A stretch of 64,000 bases of DNA from Hyalangium versicolor (GCF_020103695.1 NZ_JAHXBF010000009.1:124001-188000); one strand, 5' to 3'. Shown: positions 53,494-61,962, counted from the stretch's first letter. Numbers and translations are program-made. The notes: generated by a model not told the origin, from the sequence alone.

Positions 53494-54792
53494 TCAGGCG
53501 GACTGACGGATCTTCTCCTTCAGGGGGTTCCAGCCCTTCGCCAGCGACGTCTGCTGCTTGGAGATGCGCTCCGGATCGAGCACCAGCAGGATGCAGACGT
53601 AGCAGGTGTTGAACTGCTCATCGATGATGGCCGAGTCCGACACGTAGGCGCCCAGGCGCAGATACGAGCGGATCAGCGGCGGCAGTTCAGGCGCGGGGGC
53701 TCCCCCTTCCGGACCGGAGGCGAACCGCTCCAGCGGGACATGGTTGGGCACCGAGACGCGAGGCCGGAAGACCTCCGGGGCCACGTGGTTGCGTTGGAGC
53801 TCCGAGAAGATGGCCTGGTGCTCCTGGGGATTCGTGCCGTGGAAGCTGCCGCACCCGAACATGGCCTGGATGTCGTGCCTGTTCACGAAGTCCGTCAGCT
53901 GGTTCCAGAGCATGAGGATGACACGGCCACCGCGCAGGTGCCGAGCCACGCAGAAGCGCCCCATCTCCACCACGCGCTCGAAGTTCGACAGGATGGGCGA
54001 CAGGTCGAACGACTGGGCCGTGTAGAAGCCCATCCCCTCGGGCAGCCGCTCGCGGCGGACCAGCCGCAAGGTGCCCACCACCATGGCCTTGTCCTTCTGG
54101 TCCGGCAGCCGTTGCAGAACGATCAGGTGCTCGGCCACGGTGTCCCAGACGTCCATATCCAGCCGCAGTTCGGCCTTCGAGGCGTCCGCCTTGGCATGCA
54201 TCTCGTCGTAGAACACCTGGAACCGCAGCGCCTGCAGCGCTCGAATCTCCTCGTGGGTGTTGGCCACCTTCACGACGAACTGCCGGCCGCTGGGCTCCGG
54301 CGCGCTCTCGTCCGGCTGGAGCGAGACGATCAGCGCCGACTCCGCGTTCGGCTCGAGCACCGCATCCAACCCCAGCTGGCTGCTCCGGGTGTCTCGCAGC
54401 GCGAGCAGCTCGGCGGTCCGGCGATGCACCGCGAGCAGATCATAACTGTCGAACTCCGCCTGGGTGACCCAGGCGATGGCCTTCGCCCGCTCCACGCGGC
54501 ACTCCTGCGTGCCGAGATCACACCGGTAGAGCACCAGGATCAGATCATGATCCGGGTACTCGTGGGTCACCTGGAGCAGCTGATCACCAATCACCGGGCG
54601 GCAGCCCAGGCGCTCCTGGAAGCACCGGTTCAGGGCCTCGTGGTCCGTCTCGTTGAAGCGAACGCGTGCGCCGGGGAACTGCCACTGGAGCGGCTGCGCG
54701 GCCCCTTCCCGGCGTTGCAGGATCAGATAGCGGCCAGCGCGTCGCACCTCACCGCAGACGATCCGGATTCCGGGTTTCGTCGGAGCATTCAC
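53494..54792 (-). CDS. Nudix-like domain fused to OlsB-type GNAT acyltransferase
   Basis: This is a 432-residue fusion. Residues 1 to about 145 have the Nudix fold (AGRYLILQRREGAAQPLQWQ, PGARVRFN). The Nudix box reads NRCFQERLG instead of REUxEExG, so catalysis is probably lost. From about residue 170 a GNAT-type acyltransferase of the OlsB/hemolysin-like or FeeM N-acyltransferase group follows. It shows LRFQVFYDEMHAKADASKAE, VWDTVAEHLIVLQ, MVVGTLRLVRRERLPEGMGF and VVEMGRFCVARHLRG. Such enzymes acylate an amino acid amine from an acyl carrier. The fold assignment is by pattern. The adjacent AMP ligase could supply the acyl group. The domain order is unusual. Confidence 0.72.
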   Translation of the reverse strand: MNAPTKPGIRIVCGEVRRAGRYLILQRREGAAQPLQWQFPGARVRFNETDHEALNRCFQERLGCRPVIGDQLLQVTHEYPDHDLILVLYRCDLGTQECRVERAKAIAWVTQAEFDSYDLLAVHRRTAELLALRDTRSSQLGLDAVLEPNAESALIVSLQPDESAPEPSGRQFVVKVANTHEEIRALQALRFQVFYDEMHAKADASKAELRLDMDVWDTVAEHLIVLQRLPDQKDKAMVVGTLRLVRRERLPEGMGFYTAQSFDLSPILSNFERVVEMGRFCVARHLRGGRVILMLWNQLTDFVNRHDIQAMFGCGSFHGTNPQEHQAIFSELQRNHVAPEVFRPRVSVPNHVPLERFASGPEGGAPAPELPPLIRSYLRLGAYVSDSAIIDEQFNTCYVCILLVLDPERISKQQTSLAKGWNPLKEKIRQSA

Positions 54793-55133
54793 GAACGTTC
54801 CCTCCTTCTAAAAGGGATTCCCCAGATTTCGCGGAGAGAATCGAAGTATAAGAAAACAAATTTTTATCAGTCAAGATGGCTTAACTGAGACCCAGGCTCA
54901 CGCCAGACCCAGGCGCTCGTGATTCCGCTGGTAACGGCTGTGATCAGCGCGTGAGCCTCTTGCTGGCCACCGCTGTTATCAGTGGTAACGCTTGTTGCCA
55001 GAGCCCCGCGTTCCCGGGAGAGCTGCAACCCCGTGTAACGACGGCAATTCCATGAAGACAGGCCAGCCTCTCGCGGGTGGCGCGACCCGTGCACAAGGGC
55101 CGCGAGCCGTCCCAATCACACGAGAGGCTCCAA
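54793..55133. other. 341-bp divergent intergenic region with palindromic repeats
   Basis: It separates the minus-strand acyltransferase gene from the five-gene plus-strand run and so should hold promoters for both. The left part is the most AT-rich stretch of the neighbourhood (54843-54870). The right part holds three copies of a 20-bp imperfect dyad listed separately. No coding potential was seen. Confidence 0.65.
54928..55001 (+). promoter_or_regulatory. Cluster of three operator-like 20-bp imperfect palindromes
   Basis: The copies are CTGGTAACGGCTGTGATCAG (54928-54947), CTGGCCACCGCTGTTATCAG (54963-54982) and GTGGTAACGCTTGTTGCCAG (54982-55001). They share the pattern CTGGTnAC-nGCn-GTnAyCAG with dyad symmetry. 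The first two are 35 bp apart start to start. They lie 133-206 bp upstream of the first gene of the run, the right place for operator or activator sites. The same pattern recurs at 61963-62016. Confidence 0.55.
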
Positions 55134-56315
55134 ATGATGAAGGCAGTATCGCGCGCATTCGCGCTCGTCGCGCTCACCGTCGCCACCGTCGCATCCGCCC
55201 AGGACTACCAGGACACGACGCCCTACGTGGTCGACAGCGCGAAGTACCCGTACACCATCTACCCGTCCAGCACGGACCTGAACAACACCGTTCCCTGGGA
55301 GACGCAGGTCCTCCCGTTCAACCCGAGCGCCACCTATACGCAGGTTGAGCAGGACACCGTCGTCGACAGCGAGGCGACTCTGCTCAGTGCGGACAAGCTC
55401 TTCGATATCAACACGGGCAAGCCGGTCCTGGACTTCGTCCAGGCCACCATCCCGGAGGCCAACACGCCGAACGTGCCTCCGCCGTCCGAGACGCCGCCGA
55501 CGCAGACCGGCGCCGGGAAGAACCTCATCGGCCAGATGGCAGCCACGCCCGTGAGCGTCTCCTACCAGCGCACGGAGCTGTACGGGAACAGCCTCTTTGG
55601 CGCTGGCTACAACGTGAACACGTCCGTCACCGCGACGCCCGCCAACGGCTCCGTGGCCAAGAAAGAGGAGGCGGTCGCCGAGGGCCGCGTCTATGGCACG
55701 GTCTTCAACATCCAGAAGGACCTGGTCCGCGGCCGCGCGTCTGTCTGCGGGCAGCAGGGCGGCTGCAACAGCGGCACCGCCGCGCTGTACGCCCTGGGCT
55801 CGCAGATCTGGAGCGCCAACCTGGCGGGCTCCTTCGCGCCGACGCCCATCAACTGGAGCCGCACCTTCTTCTCCGTCTCCAAGACGTTCGTGGTCGGCCC
55901 CGTGCCCGTCACCGTGAAGGCGCTGCTGTCGGGTGGAGTGAAGATGACCGTGACGGGCCAGGTGAACCCGGCGCTGGCCTCGATCACCGCGGCCACGGGG
56001 GCCTGGGCCAACGTGGTGGCTTCCGCCGCCGTGAACGTCATCATCGCCAGCTTTGGCGTGTCGGGCTCGCTGGCGCTGGTCAACGCCACGGCGCAGGCGG
56101 CGGCCAGCCTCGGCTGGAGCCTCTGCACGCCCACCTGGTCGCTCAAGGCCAACCTCAGCCTGACCGCGCTCTCCGGCACGCTGAAGGCCTTCGTGAAGAT
56201 TGGCGTCCTCTTCTTCTCGAAGACCTGGAACGTGACCATCGCCAGCTGGTCCGGGATCTCCAAGTCCCTCACGCTGCTGAACGCCAGCGGCGCCATCTCG
56301 AGCCTGGGCTGCTAG
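55134..56315 (+). CDS. Secreted protein of unknown fold, first gene of a five-gene run
   Basis: The 393-residue precursor has a Sec signal peptide (MMKAVSRAFALVALTVATVA, cut near SAQ-DYQD). The mature chain begins acidic and aromatic (YPYTIYPSSTDLNN). It then has a long stretch with a beta-strand-like alternation of hydrophobic and small residues. The last 150 residues, from SFAPTPINWSRTFFSVSKTF to the end, are rich in Ala, Val and Ser, with amphipathic repeats. Four or more cysteines (SVCGQQGGC, SLCTP, final Cys) could pair. No known domain was recognised. Two adjacent ATGs at 55134 and 55137 are possible starts. It heads a module with a lipid-transport-like protein, so a secreted cargo or structural role is a guess. 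Confidence 0.8.
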   Translation: MMKAVSRAFALVALTVATVASAQDYQDTTPYVVDSAKYPYTIYPSSTDLNNTVPWETQVLPFNPSATYTQVEQDTVVDSEATLLSADKLFDINTGKPVLDFVQATIPEANTPNVPPPSETPPTQTGAGKNLIGQMAATPVSVSYQRTELYGNSLFGAGYNVNTSVTATPANGSVAKKEEAVAEGRVYGTVFNIQKDLVRGRASVCGQQGGCNSGTAALYALGSQIWSANLAGSFAPTPINWSRTFFSVSKTFVVGPVPVTVKALLSGGVKMTVTGQVNPALASITAATGAWANVVASAAVNVIIASFGVSGSLALVNATAQAAASLGWSLCTPTWSLKANLSLTALSGTLKAFVKIGVLFFSKTWNVTIASWSGISKSLTLLNASGAISSLGC

Positions 56316-56429
56316 CCCTGCTCCATGGCCACGCGGCAGCCGCGCCCCAGAGGTGCTGGCCGCCGCGTGGCCTCCCTTCCCTTCTCACTCGATTCGAAGC
56401 GGCGAGCGCCGCTGACTCGGAGCATCGCA

Positions 56430-58448
56430 ATGCAGAAGCCCGGTAATGTGGGCGGCAAGCCCCTGGCTGTCATCGGACACGCGTGGACTCCAGGAGACTT
56501 CCTGTCGAGCAAGCGCGCACGCGTCCTCTTCTGGGCGGCGCTCTCCCTCTTCGCCCTCAGCATCCTGGGGATGTGGGCGATGACCTCCCCGTCTTCCTCC
56601 GCGGTTCCCGAGACGGAGCCGCAGTCTCCGCGGGCGGACGCTCCTGCTTCTGGAGACCCGTCGGCGCAGGTCCAGGCCATGTCCTCCAGGCCTTCCTCGG
56701 CGGCCCGCGCGTGGATCCCTGGAGCGCTCTACCGGTACTCCCTGAGCGCGGATCAGAAGATCACCTTCCGCCCGGCGCAGCCCGGCGTGCAGGCGCTGCC
56801 CTCGATGAGCTTCGACCTCCGAGGCGAATGGAACGTGGGCGTTGTCTCCGTCGACATCGAGCACGTGAATACGCGGGTGAGCCTGAAGCTCTCCTCGCTC
56901 GCGGTGGACGTGGGTGGCGGCCCTCTGGCTCCGGACGTGCAGCGCAACCTGGCCACGGCCCTCCAGCTTCCCTTCTTCGTCACGTATGACAAGACCGGGT
57001 TGGCGGCGTTCACGCACTTCGAGCAGAGCACGGACCCGCTCGTGCGAAGCATCCTCCGCGGCGTCCTCGCCAGCTCGCAGTTCGTGGCGAAGGGAGCCCC
57101 CGGCGCCCACTGGAGCACCGAGGAGCACGACACCACGGGGCGGTACCAGGCCACCTATCAGCGTCTGGCGGCCGACCGCTTCGAGAAGCGCAAGGAGTCC
57201 TACTCCCACGTCGCGTCCCCGCAGGGACTCGAGCCCCTGAACGGGCAGATCCAGATCGCCGTGAGCGCCGTGAGCACCTTCGCGCTGGAGCGGGATCTCT
57301 GGCCCCGCGCGATCGACGGCAAGGAGCACGTGGACGTGGAGGCGGGCCAGAGCATGCCTCCCACCACGTACGAAGCCTCCCTGAGCCTGAGCCTACTGGA
57401 GCACCGCGCGGATCCGACGCTGATCGGCACCTTCGAGGCGCGCCGGGCCTCGCTGAGCTCCGCCTCCATGGCGAGCTTCCAGGGCGTGGAGCAGGACCCG
57501 ATGGACCAGTACCGCCAGGTGCTGCAGGGCAAGGACTTCGACACCCTGGTCAAGGAGCTGCGCTCGCTCCCCGAGGATCCCAAGGCTCGGGACGATGCGC
57601 GCACCCAGGCACTGGAGCAGCTGCGCGCGCTCTTCATGCTCCACCCCTCCGAGGCCCTCAAGGTCCCCGGCATCATCCGCGCGGGGATGGATCCGCTCGC
57701 GGCCAGCCCCATGCTCGGCGCGCTCTCCGCGGCCAGCACCCCTGAGTCCATCCAGTCCCTGGCCGAGGTCAGCAACGACGCGGCCATTCCCAAGGACATC
57801 CGCATGGACGCGGTGGCAGCGCTGGGCGTGGCGAAGGACCCCACCAGCGAGGGCCTGGAGGCCCTGCGTGGCGCGAAGCGGGACGCGGACGGGATGCTCC
57901 GGGATACGGCGAAGCTGGCGCTCGGCAATGCCGCCTTCCAGTTGGGCGACACGGACGCGAAGGGTGCCGAGGCCCTCGTCCGCGAGCTCACCAACGAGTA
58001 CGGCAGCGCCTTCAACCCGGAGGAGCAGGCGCTGGCGCTGCGGACCCTGGGCAACACCCGCTCTCCGAGTGCCCTGGACACCCTCGAGGGCGCGCTCCGC
58101 TCCGACAATCCCGCCATCCGTCAGGCGGCCATCGAGGCCCTGCGCGTCATCCCGGATCCTCGCGCCGATCAGCTCCTGTCCCAGTACATGCTCGGGGATC
58201 CCGCCCCGGCGGTCCGCCGGGTCGCCGTCTTCGCCAGCAGCTTCCGCCCGCTGGCGCCCCTGCTCCCCGCGCTGGCCCAAGCGCTGCGCATGGATCCCAC
58301 CGACGGAGTCCGCATCGACGTGATCCACCTGCTCGGAGAGCAGCGCACGGTGCTGCCAGAGGCCCTGCCCCTGCTGACCTGGGCCAGCGAGAACGATCCG
58401 AACCCGGATCTCCGCAAGGCGGCCGCGAGCTTCATCCACACGCCCTAG
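56430..58448 (+). CDS. Membrane-anchored HEAT protein resembling the vitellogenin lipid-transport module
   Basis: This 672-residue protein has a short cytoplasmic N-terminus and one membrane helix (VLFWAALSLFALSILGMWAM), so the rest faces the periplasm. A beta-rich part follows (ALYRYSLSADQKITFRPAQ, FDLRGEWNVGVVSVDIEH), with a segment like LPFFVTYDKTGLAAFTHFEQ and IL.GVLASSQF. HEAT-type helical repeats then run over about residues 370-660 (DIRMDAVAALGVAKDPTSEG, PEEQALALRTLGNTRSPSAL, AVRRVAVFASSFRPLAPLL). The order beta-barrel, YD..G strand, then helical repeats is that of the vitellogenin/apoB/MTP N-terminal module (Vitellogenin_N). This is my recognition of pattern and has not been tested by search. 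ATG 56430 has GGAG seven bases upstream. Confidence 0.7.
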   Translation: MQKPGNVGGKPLAVIGHAWTPGDFLSSKRARVLFWAALSLFALSILGMWAMTSPSSSAVPETEPQSPRADAPASGDPSAQVQAMSSRPSSAARAWIPGALYRYSLSADQKITFRPAQPGVQALPSMSFDLRGEWNVGVVSVDIEHVNTRVSLKLSSLAVDVGGGPLAPDVQRNLATALQLPFFVTYDKTGLAAFTHFEQSTDPLVRSILRGVLASSQFVAKGAPGAHWSTEEHDTTGRYQATYQRLAADRFEKRKESYSHVASPQGLEPLNGQIQIAVSAVSTFALERDLWPRAIDGKEHVDVEAGQSMPPTTYEASLSLSLLEHRADPTLIGTFEARRASLSSASMASFQGVEQDPMDQYRQVLQGKDFDTLVKELRSLPEDPKARDDARTQALEQLRALFMLHPSEALKVPGIIRAGMDPLAASPMLGALSAASTPESIQSLAEVSNDAAIPKDIRMDAVAALGVAKDPTSEGLEALRGAKRDADGMLRDTAKLALGNAAFQLGDTDAKGAEALVRELTNEYGSAFNPEEQALALRTLGNTRSPSALDTLEGALRSDNPAIRQAAIEALRVIPDPRADQLLSQYMLGDPAPAVRRVAVFASSFRPLAPLLPALAQALRMDPTDGVRIDVIHLLGEQRTVLPEALPLLTWASENDPNPDLRKAAASFIHTP

Positions 58449-58513
58449 CGAAGGGCCTGTCCCACTGATTCCCGTGCCGCATGGAGCGGCACGCTCCAAA
58501 CGAGGAAGTCTGA

Positions 58514-59608
58514 ATGTTCCATCGGATCTGGTGTGCCATCGCCTTCGCGGCGGGGGCCCTGTTGCCCATGTACGTGCACGCGCAGCCCATCCTCACGGCT
58601 CGATGCACCGTCGACAGCCTGAGCACGAACACGGAGGCAGCAGCGCGAGTCGAGTGGGCTCGCAGGTGCGGGGTGGTGCAGAACGTCGGAGACCCGGCCG
58701 CCGCCTACAACACGGGCCTGAGCGCCGCGAGCGGTGGGACGCTGAAGGAGTACCTGGAGTCAGACCTCGAGCGGAACCCCGAGGGCGAAGGCGCATTCAC
58801 CGGCCCCGACTATGGCTTCCAGGTGAACGCCTCCACCATGCTCGCGCTGTACCTGTCCGGCCCCACCTACCAGGCCGTGGACACCGACGGTTACTTCAAG
58901 TGGTCGCGGGACTCGTGGCGCAGGAAGGGGCGCCAGCTCTACCCCACCTTCAGCACCTCGTCGGACATCACCGCCCAGGACAACATCCAGCTCTTCCCTG
59001 ACAAGACACAGGCGACCTGCAACCTCTTCTTCGACAAGGAAAACACCCTGCCCGCCTTCACTCCCTTCCATGTGAACGGCTACTGCGAGGCGGCCTGCTA
59101 CACCGCTGATCAGAAGATCCTCTTCTCCGGCGGAGAGATTCCCATCCTCGACGCGATGAAGTCGCTGCGGGAAGACCTGATCACGCTGACGCCGGACTCC
59201 ACGCTCGACAACCTGCAGCTGCACCAGAACACCACCTATAGCTACACGCGCGAACTCCGGGACGCGGAGCAGAAGCTCTGCATCATCACCACCCGGTCCG
59301 GCGGCCAGCTCACCCTCACGCTCGAGCACGCGGTCATCAATGGAGAGGGCCGCATCGTGCAGGCGCAGACCCTCAAGGTGGGAGACGAGCTGGTCAAGGC
59401 CGACGGCACCCTGGATCCCATCGTGGACATCCAGCGGACCACCTACTTCGGCAAGGTCTACAACATCGCTCCGGTGAGCACGGACCTGGTGTCCAACATC
59501 CTCGTGGCCCAGGGCTACCTGGTGGGCTCGGTGCGGTTCCAGAACGACGAGGTCCGCTACATCAACCGCGTCATCCTCTACGGCGTCCCCGCCGAAGTCC
59601 TCCCCTAG
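58514..59608 (+). CDS. Secreted Hint-domain protein
   Basis: The 364-residue precursor has a signal peptide (AIAFAAGALLPMYVHA). The N-terminal half is unrecognised, with acidic and aromatic stretches (DYGFQVNASTMLALYLSG). From about residue 190 a Hint (Hog/intein) fold follows. EAACYTADQKILFSGGEIPI gives the splicing-type first cysteine (Cys195), LTLTLEHAVINGEGRIVQA gives the block-B-like His272, and QTLKVGDELVKADGTLDPIV and KVYNIAPVSTDLVSNILVAQ complete the fold. Inteins and hedgehog-type Hint domains cut the peptide bond before that cysteine. A thioester at residue 194/195 could release or attach the N-terminal part. The GTAPV-type end of some bacterial Hint domains is absent. It is 65 bp after the lipid-transport-like gene. 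Confidence 0.75.
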   Translation: MFHRIWCAIAFAAGALLPMYVHAQPILTARCTVDSLSTNTEAAARVEWARRCGVVQNVGDPAAAYNTGLSAASGGTLKEYLESDLERNPEGEGAFTGPDYGFQVNASTMLALYLSGPTYQAVDTDGYFKWSRDSWRRKGRQLYPTFSTSSDITAQDNIQLFPDKTQATCNLFFDKENTLPAFTPFHVNGYCEAACYTADQKILFSGGEIPILDAMKSLREDLITLTPDSTLDNLQLHQNTTYSYTRELRDAEQKLCIITTRSGGQLTLTLEHAVINGEGRIVQAQTLKVGDELVKADGTLDPIVDIQRTTYFGKVYNIAPVSTDLVSNILVAQGYLVGSVRFQNDEVRYINRVILYGVPAEVLP

Positions 59609-59624
59609 CCGGGCCGGAGATCCC

Positions 59625-60419
59625 ATGAAGACCTCCCGGTATCTGGCTGTCCTCTGCGGGCTCGTGGCGTTGGCGCTCATCGTCGCGGCGCTGACCACCC
59701 CGGAAGTTTCCCTTCCCGAGATGGCTCCCCCGGTCAAGGTGGCGATCACTCCACCGGCACCGGTTCGGGATGCCCCCGCAGCACGGCCCGTGGTTCCTCA
59801 GCCCCCCGCCCTGCTCGCGGCCCCCGAGGAGATCCCGGGTGAGGAGGGGCCACACGGCGAGTTCACCACCACGACCGATCTGCTGAAGGCGAAGCTCTTC
59901 AAGACGGAGCCGGAGCTGGCGCGGTTCGACTACTTCCGCGAGCACGTCCTGCTCGATTCCGAGGCACGGAAGGACTACGAGGCGCTGCTCGCCGACACGC
60001 GGATGTATGAGCAGCAGCGCCGGGCGCTGGGCTCTCCGGCGGAGGGCGATGCCTCCCTGGAGGCCAGCGTCCAGCGGCTGATGCGGATCGACTATCTGCG
60101 TGAGGCGCTGGCCTGGAGGCAGAACCCCTCGCGCGAGTCCCTGCTGTCCACCCTCGAGGGCATCCTCCTGGAGGACTCCTTCCGGCCGGGGCTACCGCTG
60201 TACGCCCGGCGCTCGATGGCCGCGACCCGGATGGAGCTCTACGAGCTCTTCGCGGATCAAGAGCCCGAGCGGGCTCGCGCCCTGGTCGAAGCCGCGAGGG
60301 GGACCTCGCTGGAGAAGCTGCTGCAGTACATCGCCGCGCACAACCAACGCCGGCTCGCGAAGGAGCAGGAGCTGAGCCTCCAGGCCCTGGCCCGCCGAGC
60401 CAACGCACTCAACGACTGA
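59625..60419 (+). CDS. Anchored hypothetical protein with helical domain
   Basis: The 264-residue product begins with a signal anchor (YLAVLCGLVALALIVAALTT) and a proline-rich spacer (VKVAITPPAPVRDAPAARPV). Then a fully helical domain follows (RFDYFREHVLLDSEARKDYE, ALARRANALND). The latter is rich in charged residues, with heptad-like runs that suggest a coiled coil or a TPR-like helical hairpin. No catalytic motif is seen. It is 16 bp after the Hint gene and 13 bp before the subtilase, and is surely co-transcribed. A scaffold or chaperone in the periplasm is possible. Confidence 0.72.
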   Translation: MKTSRYLAVLCGLVALALIVAALTTPEVSLPEMAPPVKVAITPPAPVRDAPAARPVVPQPPALLAAPEEIPGEEGPHGEFTTTTDLLKAKLFKTEPELARFDYFREHVLLDSEARKDYEALLADTRMYEQQRRALGSPAEGDASLEASVQRLMRIDYLREALAWRQNPSRESLLSTLEGILLEDSFRPGLPLYARRSMAATRMELYELFADQEPERARALVEAARGTSLEKLLQYIAAHNQRRLAKEQELSLQALARRANALND

Positions 60420-60432
60420 AAGAGGAACACCA

Positions 60433-61956
60433 ATGCGAAGCATGAAGAGCTGGAGCAGGTTCATCACCGCGTGCCTCGTCCTCACCTCGGTGGGGGCGCT
60501 CGCCGCGCCACCGCTGCTGCCGGAGCGAGGCAGGCTGCTGCGGTCCCAGAATCCCGTGAGGGGTGAGTACCTCGTCGTCCTCAAGGAGAAGCCCGCACGC
60601 GGCCTGGTGAGCATGACGGCCCGGGCGGACGCGCTGGCCAGGCCCTACGGCGTCCAGGTCCTCAACACCCATGAGACGGCGTTCCGCGGCCTGCTCGTCT
60701 CCGCCAGCGAGGAGCAGGCTCGGGCGCTGGCCGAGGATCCCCAGGTGGATTACGTCCAGGAGAACGCCATCATCCCGTTGTCGGGCACGCAGACCTCTGC
60801 CCCCTGGAACCTGGATCGGATCGACCAGGAGCGGCTGCCGCTCAACCAGGTCTACCAGGCCGAGGACGCGACGGACGTCAACGTCTACGTCATCGACACG
60901 GGCATCCGAACCACACACTCGGAATTCGAGGGGCGTGCCGAGCTCGTGTTCAACAACGTCACCACCGAGCCGCCGGATGACGTCTCCGGACATGGCACCG
61001 CCGTCGCGTCAATCATCGGGGGCAAGACGTGGGGCGTCGCCAAGAAGGTCCGCTTGAAGGCGGTGAAGGCGTTCACCGAGCAAGGGGCGTCGATGGACAA
61101 GCTGATACAGGCCCTGGAGTGGGTGGCGAACCATGCCGTCACCCCGGCCGTCGTCAACCTCAGCTTCACCACCACGGGCATCTACCCGCCGCTCGATACG
61201 GCCACCGATACGCTGGTGAGCAATCCCGGGCTCGTCGCGGTGGTCGCCGCGGGCAATGCCAACGTGGACGCCTGCTTCTGCTCGCCAGCCCACCTCCAGC
61301 CGGATGCCAGCCACCCGTTCCGGAATCGCATCCTCACCGTGGGTGCCGTGGACCAGGAGTACACGCGCTGGTCAGAGGCTCAGAATGGCTCGAACTCGGG
61401 AGCGTGTCTGGATCTCTGGGCCCCGGGTGCGGCAATCCCCTCCGCGTGGAACGTCAGCGACACGGACAGCTTCGACAGGAGCGGCACGTCGTTCGCCGCC
61501 CCCCATGTCAGCGGCGTGGCGGCCATCCTGCTGTTCCAAGGCGTCTCCCCCGCTGACATCCCCGACCGCCTCATCGCCGACGCGAGCGTGGGACAGCTGT
61601 CTCTGGGTTCCGACACCACCTCCCCCAACCTCCTGCTGTACAAGCGCCCCCAGGCCACCCCCATCGCCAACGGAGTGGCAACAACTGTTTCCGACAGCGC
61701 CGGTGGCTTCAAGAACTTCAAGCTGGAGGTCCCCGCCGGAGTGTCCTCGGTGGTCTTCACCACCTCGGGAGGCACGGGAGACGCGGACCTCTACATCCGC
61801 TACGGCCAGTTGCCCGAGACGTACGCCTATCAGTGCCGGCCCCTGCGCAAGGGCAACAACGAGACGTGCACCGTGACCAACCCGGCCCAGGGTACCTGGT
61901 ACGTCCAGTTGCGCGCCTACGCCACCTACACCACCACGCTGAAGGGCCAGTACTGA
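60433..61956 (+). CDS. Subtilisin-like S8 serine protease with PPC domain
   Basis: This 507-residue secreted protease has a signal peptide (SRFITACLVLTSVGALAAP). An I9-type inhibitor propeptide follows (GEYLVVLKEKPARGLVSM ... YVQENAIIPL), then the subtilase domain. The catalytic triad is Asp155 in VYVIDTGIRTTHSE, His187 in SGHGTAVASIIGG and Ser353 in RSGTSFAAPHVSGVAA. The last 90 residues are a PPC domain (SGGTGDADLYIRYGQLPETY). Two cysteines in DACFCSPAH could pair. Together with the Hint protein and lipid-transport-like protein in the same run, it could mature one of them. AAAGAGGAACACC precedes the ATG, with a good site. Confidence 0.94.
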   Translation: MRSMKSWSRFITACLVLTSVGALAAPPLLPERGRLLRSQNPVRGEYLVVLKEKPARGLVSMTARADALARPYGVQVLNTHETAFRGLLVSASEEQARALAEDPQVDYVQENAIIPLSGTQTSAPWNLDRIDQERLPLNQVYQAEDATDVNVYVIDTGIRTTHSEFEGRAELVFNNVTTEPPDDVSGHGTAVASIIGGKTWGVAKKVRLKAVKAFTEQGASMDKLIQALEWVANHAVTPAVVNLSFTTTGIYPPLDTATDTLVSNPGLVAVVAAGNANVDACFCSPAHLQPDASHPFRNRILTVGAVDQEYTRWSEAQNGSNSGACLDLWAPGAAIPSAWNVSDTDSFDRSGTSFAAPHVSGVAAILLFQGVSPADIPDRLIADASVGQLSLGSDTTSPNLLLYKRPQATPIANGVATTVSDSAGGFKNFKLEVPAGVSSVVFTTSGGTGDADLYIRYGQLPETYAYQCRPLRKGNNETCTVTNPAQGTWYVQLRAYATYTTTLKGQY

Positions 61957-61962
61957 GGCCCG

